The notes under the pieces were generated by a model. The model was not told the origin of the DNA and did no database searches. It saw only the letters and a program-made list of their open reading frames with translations. The translations under genes and the position numbers were made by a program. Shown piece after piece: positions 54,648 through 63,129 of a DNA stretch of 64,000 bases (within the stretch, counting starts at the first letter, position 1; each line of letters starts with the position of its first letter). The DNA is from an uncultured Aquimarina sp. (GTDB lineage: Bacteria; Bacteroidota; Bacteroidia; Flavobacteriales; Flavobacteriaceae). The stretch is from NCBI RefSeq assembly GCF_947496855.1, contig NZ_CANMED010000010.1:1-64000 (forward strand). The letters are read 5' to 3'.

Positions 54648-54781
54648 TTAGGGCGTTTCCGCCTCTTTACAATAGGCGGTCGGGCTATTCGTTGTATCTT
54701 TTTTACTTGTTCGCGATACACCACATCAAAATGTGGTACTCGAACTGACGTAAAAAAGGATGTCACTGCTATCCCTAACGC
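54648..54781. repeat. Structured intergenic repeat with terminal inverted ends
   Basis: The element is bounded by TTAGGG (54648-54653) and CCCTAA (54773-54778). Inside are a hairpin CCGCCT/AGGCGG (54659-54679), an outer stem ATCTTTTTTAC (54696-54706) with GTAAAAAAGGAT (54750-54761), a GTTCG/CGAAC stem, and CCACAT/ATGTGG (54721-54736). Its GC-rich parts stand out from its surroundings. It resembles a dispersed element I recall from other Flavobacteriia genomes. A TTG-started frame across it (54585-54833) is not a gene. Confidence 0.7.
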
Positions 54782-54850
54782 AAAAAACTTTGTAGCTTTG
54801 AAACTTCAAAACTTTACAGCTTTAAGACTTTGAAAATTTAAAAAACTAAA

Positions 54851-55147
54851 ATGATCATACGGATTGTAAAATTGGGGTTCATTCCAGAGCAAATAGATGC
54901 TTTTTTAGAGAATTTCCATCAGAATAAAGATAAAATTCGAAATTTCGAAGGTTGTTCACACTTAAAGTTGATACGAGATATCCATCACACAAACCAATTT
55001 TTCACCTACAGCCATTGGGAATCTGAAGAGCATCTCAATAACTACAGAAACTCTTCGTTATTTAAAGGTGTTTGGAGAAACACCAAAAAGAAATTTAACC
55101 AAAAACCTGAAGCTTGGAGTGTAGAACAAGTTTGGGGTTCGGAATAA
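54851..55147 (+). CDS. ABM-type monooxygenase-fold protein
   Basis: This 98-residue protein fits the antibiotic-biosynthesis-monooxygenase (dimeric alpha-beta barrel) fold: IIRIVKLGFIPEQIDAFLEN, FEGCSHLKLIRD and FTYSHWESEEHLNNYRNS. Many members only bind small ligands, so a monooxygenase activity is not shown. It lies between the SAM-adenosyltransferase gene and gldFG, 59 bases before the latter. Confidence 0.85.
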   Translation: MIIRIVKLGFIPEQIDAFLENFHQNKDKIRNFEGCSHLKLIRDIHHTNQFFTYSHWESEEHLNNYRNSSLFKGVWRNTKKKFNQKPEAWSVEQVWGSE

Positions 55148-55206
55148 ATAGTTATTCATTTTATTTTTCTAAACCCCACAACCCATAACTCATAATTTTG
55201 TAAAGA

Positions 55207-57606
55207 ATGCTAGCGATAATAAGAAAAGAAATAAATACATTTTTTGCCTCTTCTGTAGGATATTTAGTGATAGGACTATTCTTAGTACTTAACGGGCTCT
55301 TTTTATGGGTATTCAAAGGAGAGTTTAACATTCTAGACAGCGGTTTTGCTGATCTTTCTCCATTCTTTTTAATTGCACCATGGATCTTATTATTTTTAAT
55401 TCCAGCAATAACCATGCGTAGCATTGCCGAGGAAAAAAAACAAGGTACTTTAGAACTTCTATTAACTCAGCCAATAAGGCATTGGCAATTAGTTTTAGGA
55501 AAATATATAGGAAGCCTTTTTCTTATAGTGATTGCTTTAATTCCTAGTTTATTGTACATAATTACTATTCATCAATTAGGGAATCCAGTAGGAAATCTCG
55601 ATGTAGGTAGTACGATTGGATCTTACATTGCTCTTTTACTTCTTACTGCTTCCTATACAGCGATTGGTACTTTTTCATCATCAATAACAAATAATCAAAT
55701 CGTAGCTTTTCTAATTAGTGTATTTCTTTGTTTTTTATTCTATTTTGGGTTTAGTGGATTAGCCAATTATCAATTATTGGGAGCTACGGATTATACTATA
55801 GAACAAATAGGAATTCAGTTGCATTATGAACGTATCAGCCAAGGGATATTGGATACTAGAGATATCATTTATTTCACAAGCATTATTGCACTTTTTATAT
55901 TTTTAACTACTATTGTTTTAAAGAAAATTTCTAGAAAAAGCATTATAAAATTTGCTTCTTTCGCTGCTATTGCTGTTGTACTGGTCAATCTTGGCGGTAG
56001 CAGTTTTTATAGTCGTTTTGACCTAACTGCCGATCATCGTTTCACCCTTTCTGAAGCTACCGAAAACTTATTAGCCGAGGCAGAGGTTCCTATTTCAATT
56101 GATGTTTTATTAGAAGGTGATTTTCCATCTGAGTTTAGAAGATTACAAGGAGAGACAAAACAGATATTAGAAGAATTCAATGCGATTAATCCAAAAATAC
56201 AGTATGTTTTCACCAATCCAATTGAAGAAGAGGAATTCAGAAAAGAGACCTTAGAAGAACTACAAAGACTAGGGCTTACTCCTATGGAAGTTAGTGTTCA
56301 GGAAAGCGGAAAAACAGCTATAGAAACTGTTGTTCCCTGGGCTATTATGAATTATCAGAACCGAAGTGTAAAAGTAGCCTTAGTAAAAAATACAATTGGA
56401 GCGACTACAGAAGAAAGGGTTAATAATTCTATCCAACAATTAGAATATGTTTTTGCCGATGCCTTAAAAAAATTGATTCATCCCAAAAAACACAAAATAG
56501 CCGTCATTAAAGGAAATGGACAATTACCTGATGTCAAAATAGCGGATTTCATTAAAACATTGCAAGAATATTACTTTGTTGGAGCTTTCACTTTGGATTC
56601 TGTGGCTTCAAACTCAGAAAAAACACTACAAGACTTACAAAAATTTGATCTTGTAATTAATGCTAAACCCACACAACCTTTTTCTGAAAACGAAAAATAT
56701 GTATTAGATCAATTTATTATGGAGGGTGGTAAATCGCTGTGGTTAGTAGAGTCTGTCGCTATGGAAATTGATAGTTTATTCAATCCACAATCACAAGGAA
56801 CAGCAGTAGCTTTTATGCAAGACCTTAGCTTAGGAGATATATTATTCTCTTATGGAGTACGAATCAATCCTGTTTTGGTAAATGACCTCTACTCTGCTCC
56901 ACTAATGCTTGCTTCCGGTCAAGGAAATGACACTCAATTCACACCACACCCTTGGTTTTATTCTTCATTAACCAAAAGTACTAGTAATCACCCTATTGTC
57001 AAAAATATAGAATCTGTAAAATTCGAATTTTCAAACCAAATAGATACTTTAAAAAATGAGCTGACTAAAACCATATTATTAACCAGTTCTGAACGATCAA
57101 AATTAGAAGGGATTCCAATAGAAATAAGGTTAGATAATATTATTGGTCAGAAACCTGATATTGCAAGTTATATAGACGGTAATCATAACCTCGCAGTTTT
57201 ATTAGAAGGTAACTTTAAATCTGCATACAAAGATCGTGTAAAACCTTTTAAGCTTGATAATGCTAAGAACGTAAGTTCAGCAACTAAAATGGTAGTAATT
57301 GCAGATGGAGATGTTATGAAAAATGGAATTAGAAAAGGTAGACCAATTACATTAGGATATGATCCTTACCTAAATCTACAATACGGAAACAAGGAATTTT
57401 TATTAAATACAGTAAACTATCTACTAGATGACTCTGGATTAACAGAAGTAAGAGGAAAAGAAATAAACATTGCTTTTCTTAATATCGAAAAAGTATTAAA
57501 AAAACGCACTTTCTGGCAAGTTATCAATATTATTATACCATTATTGATTCTTGGCTTGTTTGGGGTTGCATTCGCTTTTATTAGAAAGAGAAAATATCAA
57601 AAATAA
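55207..57606 (+). CDS. Fused GldF-GldG gliding-motility ABC protein
   Basis: This 799-residue membrane protein joins two gliding genes. Residues about 1-240 are a GldF-like ABC-2 permease with six helices and RSIAEEKKQGTLELLLTQPI (71-90). A seventh helix (about 248-262) is where GldG usually begins, and RFDLTADHRFTLSEAT (270-285) is a GldG mark. The rest is the extracytoplasmic GldG domain with a helix near 770-790 and a basic tail. GldF and GldG work with the ATPase GldA, which is not here. In Flavobacterium the two are separate genes of about 241 and 560 residues; no stop or frameshift occurs at the junction. Confidence 0.92.
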   Translation: MLAIIRKEINTFFASSVGYLVIGLFLVLNGLFLWVFKGEFNILDSGFADLSPFFLIAPWILLFLIPAITMRSIAEEKKQGTLELLLTQPIRHWQLVLGKYIGSLFLIVIALIPSLLYIITIHQLGNPVGNLDVGSTIGSYIALLLLTASYTAIGTFSSSITNNQIVAFLISVFLCFLFYFGFSGLANYQLLGATDYTIEQIGIQLHYERISQGILDTRDIIYFTSIIALFIFLTTIVLKKISRKSIIKFASFAAIAVVLVNLGGSSFYSRFDLTADHRFTLSEATENLLAEAEVPISIDVLLEGDFPSEFRRLQGETKQILEEFNAINPKIQYVFTNPIEEEEFRKETLEELQRLGLTPMEVSVQESGKTAIETVVPWAIMNYQNRSVKVALVKNTIGATTEERVNNSIQQLEYVFADALKKLIHPKKHKIAVIKGNGQLPDVKIADFIKTLQEYYFVGAFTLDSVASNSEKTLQDLQKFDLVINAKPTQPFSENEKYVLDQFIMEGGKSLWLVESVAMEIDSLFNPQSQGTAVAFMQDLSLGDILFSYGVRINPVLVNDLYSAPLMLASGQGNDTQFTPHPWFYSSLTKSTSNHPIVKNIESVKFEFSNQIDTLKNELTKTILLTSSERSKLEGIPIEIRLDNIIGQKPDIASYIDGNHNLAVLLEGNFKSAYKDRVKPFKLDNAKNVSSATKMVVIADGDVMKNGIRKGRPITLGYDPYLNLQYGNKEFLLNTVNYLLDDSGLTEVRGKEINIAFLNIEKVLKKRTFWQVINIIIPLLILGLFGVAFAFIRKRKYQK

Positions 57607-57633
57607 CTTTAATTTTTTTTAAGATATTTTAAT

Positions 57634-57667
57634 CGATAAGAAAACCCAAAAAAGAGTTTTCTTATCG
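57634..57667. terminator. 12-bp hairpin between gldFG and the leader-peptide gene
   Basis: CGATAAGAAAAC (57634-57645) pairs perfectly with GTTTTCTTATCG (57656-57667) around a 10-base loop. It separates two convergent genes. No clean T-tract follows on either strand, so termination is likely but not certain. Confidence 0.6.
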
Positions 57668-57687
57668 CAGGAATTTATTTTCCTCAA

Positions 57688-57891
57688 TTAAATACAGCAC
57701 TTTTCATTTCGAATATTGCCAAAACAAACTGCTCCACTAGGAGAAGGAACTGCGCAAAATCTCCCTAAAACATCTGACAAATAAATATCATAGCACCCTC
57801 CCTCACAATCCGATAAGACTGGCATCCCACCTTTGATTTCTTTTTGAGAAGACTTTGATAATTTCTGAGCGCCTGGAATTGAATTAATCAT
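57688..57891 (-). CDS. Double-glycine leader peptide, candidate RiPP/bacteriocin
   Basis: This 67-residue peptide has the leader MINSIPGAQKLSKSSQKEI ending in KGG (20-22), as in Bacteroidetes precursor peptides cut after Gly-Gly by a peptidase-type ABC transporter. The core of 45 residues has six cysteines (29, 33, 46, 56, 65, 66), enough for three disulfides or thioether bridges, and many Gly, Ser and Pro. No modification enzyme or exporter gene lies nearby, so it would depend on machinery elsewhere. It could be a bacteriocin-like or signalling peptide. Confidence 0.7.
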   Translation of the reverse strand: MINSIPGAQKLSKSSQKEIKGGMPVLSDCEGGCYDIYLSDVLGRFCAVPSPSGAVCFGNIRNEKCCI

Positions 57892-58187
57892 TTTTTTTAT
57901 AATAAAGGTTTTAAGAATTAAAATTCAATAAATTGATTGATACTTATTCGATAAGTATTAACAAAAATATTCCCTTTTAAAATTACAACCAAAATATTAT
58001 TAAAATGTTATAATTCTGTTATTTAACTAAATAAAAAGATGGATTAATTTCATTTTTACCCTCTACAAATATGAAGTTTCATTCTCATCCTGAGACATCT
58101 TCTTTTGTAATTAAACAATATGTTTTCTCAACTAAAAGATCCAGAATCATTTCGAAATTGCTTATATTAAAGAACTAAACCGCAACA

Positions 58188-58760
58188 ATGAATGCAACTA
58201 CTTATTTAGAAGGAATAAAAAAGCAGTTTCTTTATTATAAATCTTTAGGAGAGAAAACAATTGATCAAGTCTCTAATGATGATCTCCTATTTTGGCAGTA
58301 TAATGACGATAGTAATAGTATTGCGATAATCGTAAAACACCTTTGGGGTAATATGAAATCTCGTTGGAAAGATTTTCTTACATCAGACGGAGAAAAGGAA
58401 TGGAGAGCACGCGATGCAGAATTCGAAAATGACATCAAAACCAAAGAAGAATTATTAGTCAAATGGAACGAAGGTTGGCAATGCCTATTTGAAGCTTTGG
58501 ATAGCGTAAATGAAACTAATTTTAATCAACCAATTTACATCCGAAATATTGAACATAGTATTACTGAAGCAATCAATCGACAATTAGCACATTATTCCTA
58601 TCATATTGGGCAAATTGTGTTTCTGGGAAAAATGATTTGTAATGAGCATTGGAAATCGTTATCCATTGCAAAAGGAAAATCCAGTTCCTATAATGAAAAA
58701 CGTTTTGCACAACCAAAACACAAAGCACATTATACAGATAAATTGATAAAAGATGAATAA
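58188..58760 (+). CDS. DinB-like (DUF1572) protein
   Basis: This 190-residue protein belongs to the DinB/DUF1572 four-helix metalloprotein group. The possible metal ligands are His in IVKHLWGN (about 46) and the two His in AHYSYHIGQIVFLGKM (about 132-147). Some relatives are thiol-dependent S-transferases, but the role of this one is unknown. It stands alone. Confidence 0.88.
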   Translation: MNATTYLEGIKKQFLYYKSLGEKTIDQVSNDDLLFWQYNDDSNSIAIIVKHLWGNMKSRWKDFLTSDGEKEWRARDAEFENDIKTKEELLVKWNEGWQCLFEALDSVNETNFNQPIYIRNIEHSITEAINRQLAHYSYHIGQIVFLGKMICNEHWKSLSIAKGKSSSYNEKRFAQPKHKAHYTDKLIKDE

Positions 58761-58844
58761 ACATAGTGAGAGACGATTCTTATAAAAAAATATTATAAAT
58801 GATTCGTTTATACTACTACAAGTATTGTGTTAGATTGCTTCTTG

Positions 58845-59804
58845 TTACTCATTTTTTTTAGTCCAAGCTTCGACAAAATTTGCATGTAACAATACTTCAT
58901 TATTATTGTTTTTAATTTTCTTAAACCATTTTAACTGTTTAGGACTCAAGAAATGTGCTGTAGCTTTGCCCTCACCCAAAGCACTGTTAATTTTTGTTTG
59001 CTGAAGCTTTGTTAATGGTATGTATTTAAATTTTGTTTGCTGTAAATAATAATGTAAATCTTTTGGTGAAGATCGATACGGTTGTTCATTATCAACTAAA
59101 GTCATCCCATTAGATTTCGCATACGCATCTAATCCTTTTTTGGTCAACTCCTTAGCGTCATAGGTGACTTCTACTACTTCACTATGGTTTATAAAACCTG
59201 ATTCTGTATTTAATACAGTTGGTAATTTACCCAACTGTTTTTCGCCAGACCAGAAACAGGACATTTTATAATAAGCTTTATCAGTTTTCTTTGCTGACAA
59301 CTCTTGTTCTAATAAATTAATATATTCAGGAATTTTTCTTCCTTTTTCTGTTAGAGCTTGCTGCATACTCTTACATAAACGCAACGCAGAATAGTCATTT
59401 CCAATACGATTTATAACATCATTACCATTACTATTAACAATGCGTACCACAGGATTATTCCAACTAGGTTCTTTATATTTACTGAGTACTTGTGCATCTT
59501 TACCTCCTTTGTTATTGAATATAGCCAACGGTACAAATGAATTTTCTATAGCCTCAACCATAAGAGGATGACTTAAAACATTATGTCCATAATTTCTACA
59601 AGTACTGCACCCCGGGACTTCCTGAAATAAAATTAGCACATCTTTATTTTTTTTTCTGGCAAGTGCTACCGCATCATCATAATCCCGTAGCCATCGCACT
59701 TTTCCTAGTTCTTCATTTTGATTATAAGGATCAGTAGTTTTCTGAGCTAGAAGCAGGTTACCTGTAACCAGCATGAATATTATAAATTGAATTTTGAATG
59801 TCAT
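58845..59804 (-). CDS. VPGUxxT-type thioredoxin-like protein with MsrA-like C-terminus
   Basis: This 319-residue secreted protein has a signal peptide (1-20, ending LLLAQ). The first domain is thioredoxin-like with VPGCSTC (Cys66 and Cys69), where related proteins have VPGU with selenocysteine. The second (about 177-260) looks like methionine sulfoxide reductase A: MSCFWSGEKQLGKLPTV with Cys183 at the MsrA nucleophile position and EVVEVTYDAKEL. It may repair oxidised proteins in the periplasm using its own thioredoxin-like domain. The activity is inferred. Confidence 0.8.
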   Translation of the reverse strand: MTFKIQFIIFMLVTGNLLLAQKTTDPYNQNEELGKVRWLRDYDDAVALARKKNKDVLILFQEVPGCSTCRNYGHNVLSHPLMVEAIENSFVPLAIFNNKGGKDAQVLSKYKEPSWNNPVVRIVNSNGNDVINRIGNDYSALRLCKSMQQALTEKGRKIPEYINLLEQELSAKKTDKAYYKMSCFWSGEKQLGKLPTVLNTESGFINHSEVVEVTYDAKELTKKGLDAYAKSNGMTLVDNEQPYRSSPKDLHYYLQQTKFKYIPLTKLQQTKINSALGEGKATAHFLSPKQLKWFKKIKNNNNEVLLHANFVEAWTKKNE

Positions 59805-60178
59805 AATTATCTTAGCAAAAATTTTACCACATCAGTCGATATTTCTAGCAAAAACTAACAAAAACTTCTCGCGAATAACATCTTATAATTTTATCCTCAA
59901 TTGAAAAACATCATAAATTTATATACTTTTTTTTCTATTTTGAATACAAACACACTTCCGAAAGACCTCACATTAATAAATGATTTATTTTTAAGAATCT
60001 TCTTATTAGATTAAACCTAACAACTACATCTAATCAAACATAGTCAATAACTCCTAGCCGTTTGTTAATAACTAACGTTTTTAGCATAACGAAATCCTTG
60101 TAGATTACAATTATATTTGCGTAAGCTATTAAACGATAGCCACTGTAAAAACAGTACTAATCTAAAAAAATTAAACGG
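59805..60178. other. Intergenic region upstream of dnaN
   Basis: No coding frame is visible between the divergent genes. TATATTTG at 60112-60119 is a good -7 match for dnaN, giving a leader of about 55 bases; the TTG expected 19 bases earlier is not clear. I see no cluster of DnaA boxes that would mark an origin. Confidence 0.45.
60112..60119 (+). promoter_or_regulatory. dnaN promoter -7 element
   Basis: TATATTTG matches TAnnTTTG exactly and lies 60 bases before the GTG start of dnaN, a usual distance for Bacteroidetes. Confidence 0.5.
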
Positions 60179-61297
60179 GTGAAATTTATAGTTTCCAGTT
60201 CGTATTTATTAAAACAACTTCAGGTATTGGGTGGAGTTATCAATAACAGTAATACTTTACCGATTTTAGATAACTTTTTATTCGAATTAGACAATAACTC
60301 CTTAACCGTTTCTGCCTCTGACTTAGAGACTACTATGTCGGCTAAATTAGAAGTAGAGTCTTCTGATGAAGGAATCATTGCTGTACCTGCAAAGTTATTA
60401 TTAGAAACATTAAAAACGTTTCCTGAACAACCTCTTACGTTTGTAGCAGGAGATAATAATACTATAGAAATAAGTTCTAATCACGGTAAATATGCACTAG
60501 CATATGCAGATGGAGAAGAATTCCCTAAAGCGGTAGAACTAGAAGATCCAAGCTCAACAACACTATTAGGAGATATTTTAGCAACCGCGATTAGCAAAAC
60601 TATTTTTGCTACAGGTAATGATGATCTTAGACCTGTAATGAGTGGTGTGTTTTTTCAGTTCTCTACAGAGAGCTTAACTTTTGTAGCTACTGATGCTCAT
60701 AAATTAGTAAAGTATTCTCGTGAAGATGTGCAAGCTTCTCAAGCTGCAGAATTTATTATGCCAAAAAAGCCATTAAACCTTCTTAAAGGTATATTAGCTG
60801 GCAGCGATACAGAAGTATTGATTGAATACAATGAATCTAATGCTAAGTTCACCTTTGATGAAACACAATTGATTTGTAGATTGATTGATGGTAAATACCC
60901 TAATTACGAAGCAGTAATCCCTAAAGAGAATCCAAATAAATTAACTATTGCTCGTAATCAATTTCTTAACTCTGTTCGTAGGGTTTCTATTTTCTCTAAT
61001 AAAACAACACACCAAATCCGATTAAAAATCGCTGGTGCAGAATTGAATATATCTGCAGAAGATATCGATTATTCTAATAAAGCAGAAGAACGTCTGACTT
61101 GCGATTATCAAGGTGATGATATGCAAATAGGGTTTAACTCTCGTTTCTTAAGTGAAATGCTAAACAATCTTAATGCAGATGATGTACAATTAGAAATGTC
61201 TCTACCAAATAGAGCAGGAATCCTTACACCTACGGATGGATTGGATGAAGGAGAAACCGTTACAATGCTGGTTATGCCGGTGATGTTAAATAACTAA
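60179..61297 (+). CDS. dnaN: DNA polymerase III beta sliding clamp
   Basis: This 372-residue clamp encircles DNA and tethers DNA polymerase III. It starts with GTG (MKFIVSSSYLLKQLQVLGGVI). Three homologous clamp domains can be followed: about 1-120, 128-245 and 246-372. It contains TLPILDNFLFELD and FVATDAHKLVKYS, and it ends with MLVMPVMLNN, close to the family's usual MPMR tail. It is preceded in the wider locus by gldFG, as is common in flavobacteria. A strong terminator follows. Confidence 0.98.
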   Translation: MKFIVSSSYLLKQLQVLGGVINNSNTLPILDNFLFELDNNSLTVSASDLETTMSAKLEVESSDEGIIAVPAKLLLETLKTFPEQPLTFVAGDNNTIEISSNHGKYALAYADGEEFPKAVELEDPSSTTLLGDILATAISKTIFATGNDDLRPVMSGVFFQFSTESLTFVATDAHKLVKYSREDVQASQAAEFIMPKKPLNLLKGILAGSDTEVLIEYNESNAKFTFDETQLICRLIDGKYPNYEAVIPKENPNKLTIARNQFLNSVRRVSIFSNKTTHQIRLKIAGAELNISAEDIDYSNKAEERLTCDYQGDDMQIGFNSRFLSEMLNNLNADDVQLEMSLPNRAGILTPTDGLDEGETVTMLVMPVMLNN

Positions 61298-61330
61298 ACA
61301 TATATATTACTTAATTGATAAGAATAATAG

Positions 61331-61358
61331 AATCCAATCGCATTACTGTGATTGGATT
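61331..61358 (+). terminator. dnaN terminator
   Basis: AATCCAATCGCA (61331-61342) pairs with TGTGATTGGATT (61347-61358) with one G-U pair and a 4-base loop, and T residues follow. It closes the dnaN transcript. Confidence 0.93.
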
Positions 61359-61513
61359 TTTTACTTATTAATAATCATTACGATAACGTACATTCTAAAA
61401 ACGAATTTAGTAGGTAAAGGAATTTCTTTTATACTTTTACACAACAGAAAATCTATTCCTATCTAAGTAGCTCAAAGTTTTGCATAAAACTGTTGCTAAG
61501 TAATTACATTCAT

Positions 61514-62083
61514 ATGAACTTCGAAGAAATTTTTAAAGGTTTACTACTAAGCGAAGAAGATAAAAAAATAATTAGTGGCAAGCTGAAAAAAATAAAGGTT
61601 AAAAAAGGAGAAATTTTACTATACCCAAAAGACACAGCCTATTTTCAATACTATGTAGAACAAGGATGTTTACGTTCATTTTTTACAGATAAATCTGCAA
61701 AGGAGCATACTATACAATTTGCAATTACAGATTGGTGGATCGGTGATTACACCGCATTTTTCAAAAAGGAAAAAGCAATTCTTCAGATTGAATGTATTCA
61801 GGATGCATCTCTTTTTAGGCTTTCTAGAGATGATATGAATGAAATTTTTAATAAAATCCCCAGTATAGAACGCTATTTTAGAATCAAAACCGAATCTTAC
61901 ATTGGTTCTTTTCAGAAGAGAATTATAGGCGACCTATCTAAAACAGCAAAAGAGCAGTATATTGATTTTGTCAATACCTACTCAAATATAGAACAGCTGG
62001 TTAAAAACTACCATATTGCTTCTTACCTAGGAATTACATCAGAAAGTCTAAGTAGAGTACGAAAAGAGATTACCAGAAATTAA
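61514..62083 (+). CDS. Crp/Fnr-family transcriptional regulator
   Basis: This 189-residue regulator has an N-terminal cyclic-nucleotide-binding-like barrel (ILLYPKDTAYFQYYVEQGCL, then FAITDWWIGDYTAFF) and a C-terminal winged helix with IASYLGITSESLSRVRKEI. The ATG at 61514 is preferred over a TTG seven codons earlier. The ligand pocket lacks a clear cAMP signature and there is no Fe-S cysteine set. The DJ-1-like lipoprotein gene follows by 92 bases in the same direction and may be its target. Confidence 0.9.
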   Translation: MNFEEIFKGLLLSEEDKKIISGKLKKIKVKKGEILLYPKDTAYFQYYVEQGCLRSFFTDKSAKEHTIQFAITDWWIGDYTAFFKKEKAILQIECIQDASLFRLSRDDMNEIFNKIPSIERYFRIKTESYIGSFQKRIIGDLSKTAKEQYIDFVNTYSNIEQLVKNYHIASYLGITSESLSRVRKEITRN

Positions 62084-62175
62084 TTTCTTTTCTTACCATA
62101 GATCATTTTTTTACGTTTTAAGTTGCCTTAATTTTGGTCCTATAAATAATATAAATATTAATTAGAGGATTATAA

Positions 62176-62952
62176 ATGAAAAAAATCATAGGAATAGCAA
62201 CAGCTATAATACTATTTGCTTCGTGTGGAAAAAACACAGAGACCAAAGAAACGACTAAAAAAACAGATCCCATGAAAAAAGTGTTATTCGTATTAACCAG
62301 TCATAGTGATTTAGGAAATACAGGAGAGAAAACAGGGTTTTGGATAGAAGAATTTGCATCACCTTATTATTTTTTAAAAGATAAAGGTATGGAGATAACT
62401 ATTGCATCTCCGAAAGGAGGACAGCCGCCAATTGATCCAAAAAGTGAATTACCCGATTTCCAAACACCTGCAACTAAAAGATTTAATGCAGATCAAGAAA
62501 CACAAACTATTCTTGCTAATACTGTCAAACTTGCTAACATCAATGCGAATGATTATGATGCAGTTTTTTACCCAGGAGGTCACGGTCCTTTATGGGATTT
62601 AGCCGAAGACAAAAACTCTATAGCATTAATTGAAGCTTTCTATAATCAAAACAAACCTGTAGCCGCTGTATGTCATGCTCCTGCCATTTTTAAGAATACT
62701 AAGGGAGCTAACGGAGCGCCTTTAGTAAAAGGTAAAAAAGTAACTGGATTTTCTAATACGGAAGAAGAAGCTGTTCAATTAACAGAAATAGTGCCTTTTC
62801 TTGTAGAAGACATGTTAACAGCTAATGGAGGTACGTATTCTAAAGAAGCTGATTGGAGTCCTTATGTTGTAGAAGATGGATTATTAATTACTGGTCAGAA
62901 CCCTGCTTCATCAGAGCTTGTAGCTGAGAAATTGTTGCTACAACTGAAGTAA
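62176..62952 (+). CDS. DJ-1/PfpI-family protein with lipoprotein signal
   Basis: This 258-residue protein of the type 1 glutamine amidotransferase-like group resembles Hsp31 and related glyoxalase III or chaperone proteins. The nucleophile elbow is Cys166-His167 in AAVCHAPAIF, Glu59 lies in FWIEEFASPYY, and YPGGHGPLWDL is typical. The leader has a lipobox (LFASC, Cys17), which would anchor it in the envelope; most relatives are cytosolic. An ATG at codon 33 could give a cytosolic form. Confidence 0.88.
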   Translation: MKKIIGIATAIILFASCGKNTETKETTKKTDPMKKVLFVLTSHSDLGNTGEKTGFWIEEFASPYYFLKDKGMEITIASPKGGQPPIDPKSELPDFQTPATKRFNADQETQTILANTVKLANINANDYDAVFYPGGHGPLWDLAEDKNSIALIEAFYNQNKPVAAVCHAPAIFKNTKGANGAPLVKGKKVTGFSNTEEEAVQLTEIVPFLVEDMLTANGGTYSKEADWSPYVVEDGLLITGQNPASSELVAEKLLLQLK

Positions 62953-63033
62953 TCCTATTCACAATTTTACTTTATAGTAAATTCAGAAGTATACTAGGTA
63001 TTACACAAACTCATATCCATACACGACATCAAA

Positions 63034-63070
63034 TACAAAAGCGCAAAACTAACTAGTTTGCGCTTTTGTA
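63034..63070 (+). terminator. Terminator after the DJ-1-like gene
   Basis: TACAAAAGCGCAAA (63034-63047) pairs with TTTGCGCTTTTGTA (63057-63070) around a 9-base loop whose ends can pair further. AT-rich sequence follows. A possible start at 63058 for the next frame lies inside this hairpin and is therefore unlikely. Confidence 0.9.
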
Positions 63071-63129
63071 ATATTTTTATACTCTTTTATCTAAGTTCAA
63101 TCGATCCCAAATTAAAAGAATCTATAATA

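Noticed and set aside
54585..54833. 82-codon frame overlapping the SAM-adenosyltransferase end
   Set aside because: It starts with TTG, runs through the structured repeat with its hairpins, and its translation has no protein-like pattern.
59805..60178. Replication origin before dnaN
   Set aside because: No DnaA-box cluster or dnaA gene is seen, and in Bacteroidetes dnaN is often far from oriC.
63058..63129. Upstream start for the zinc-finger frame
   Set aside because: The extra 24 codons begin within a terminator hairpin; the ATG at 63130 opens directly on the zinc-finger part.
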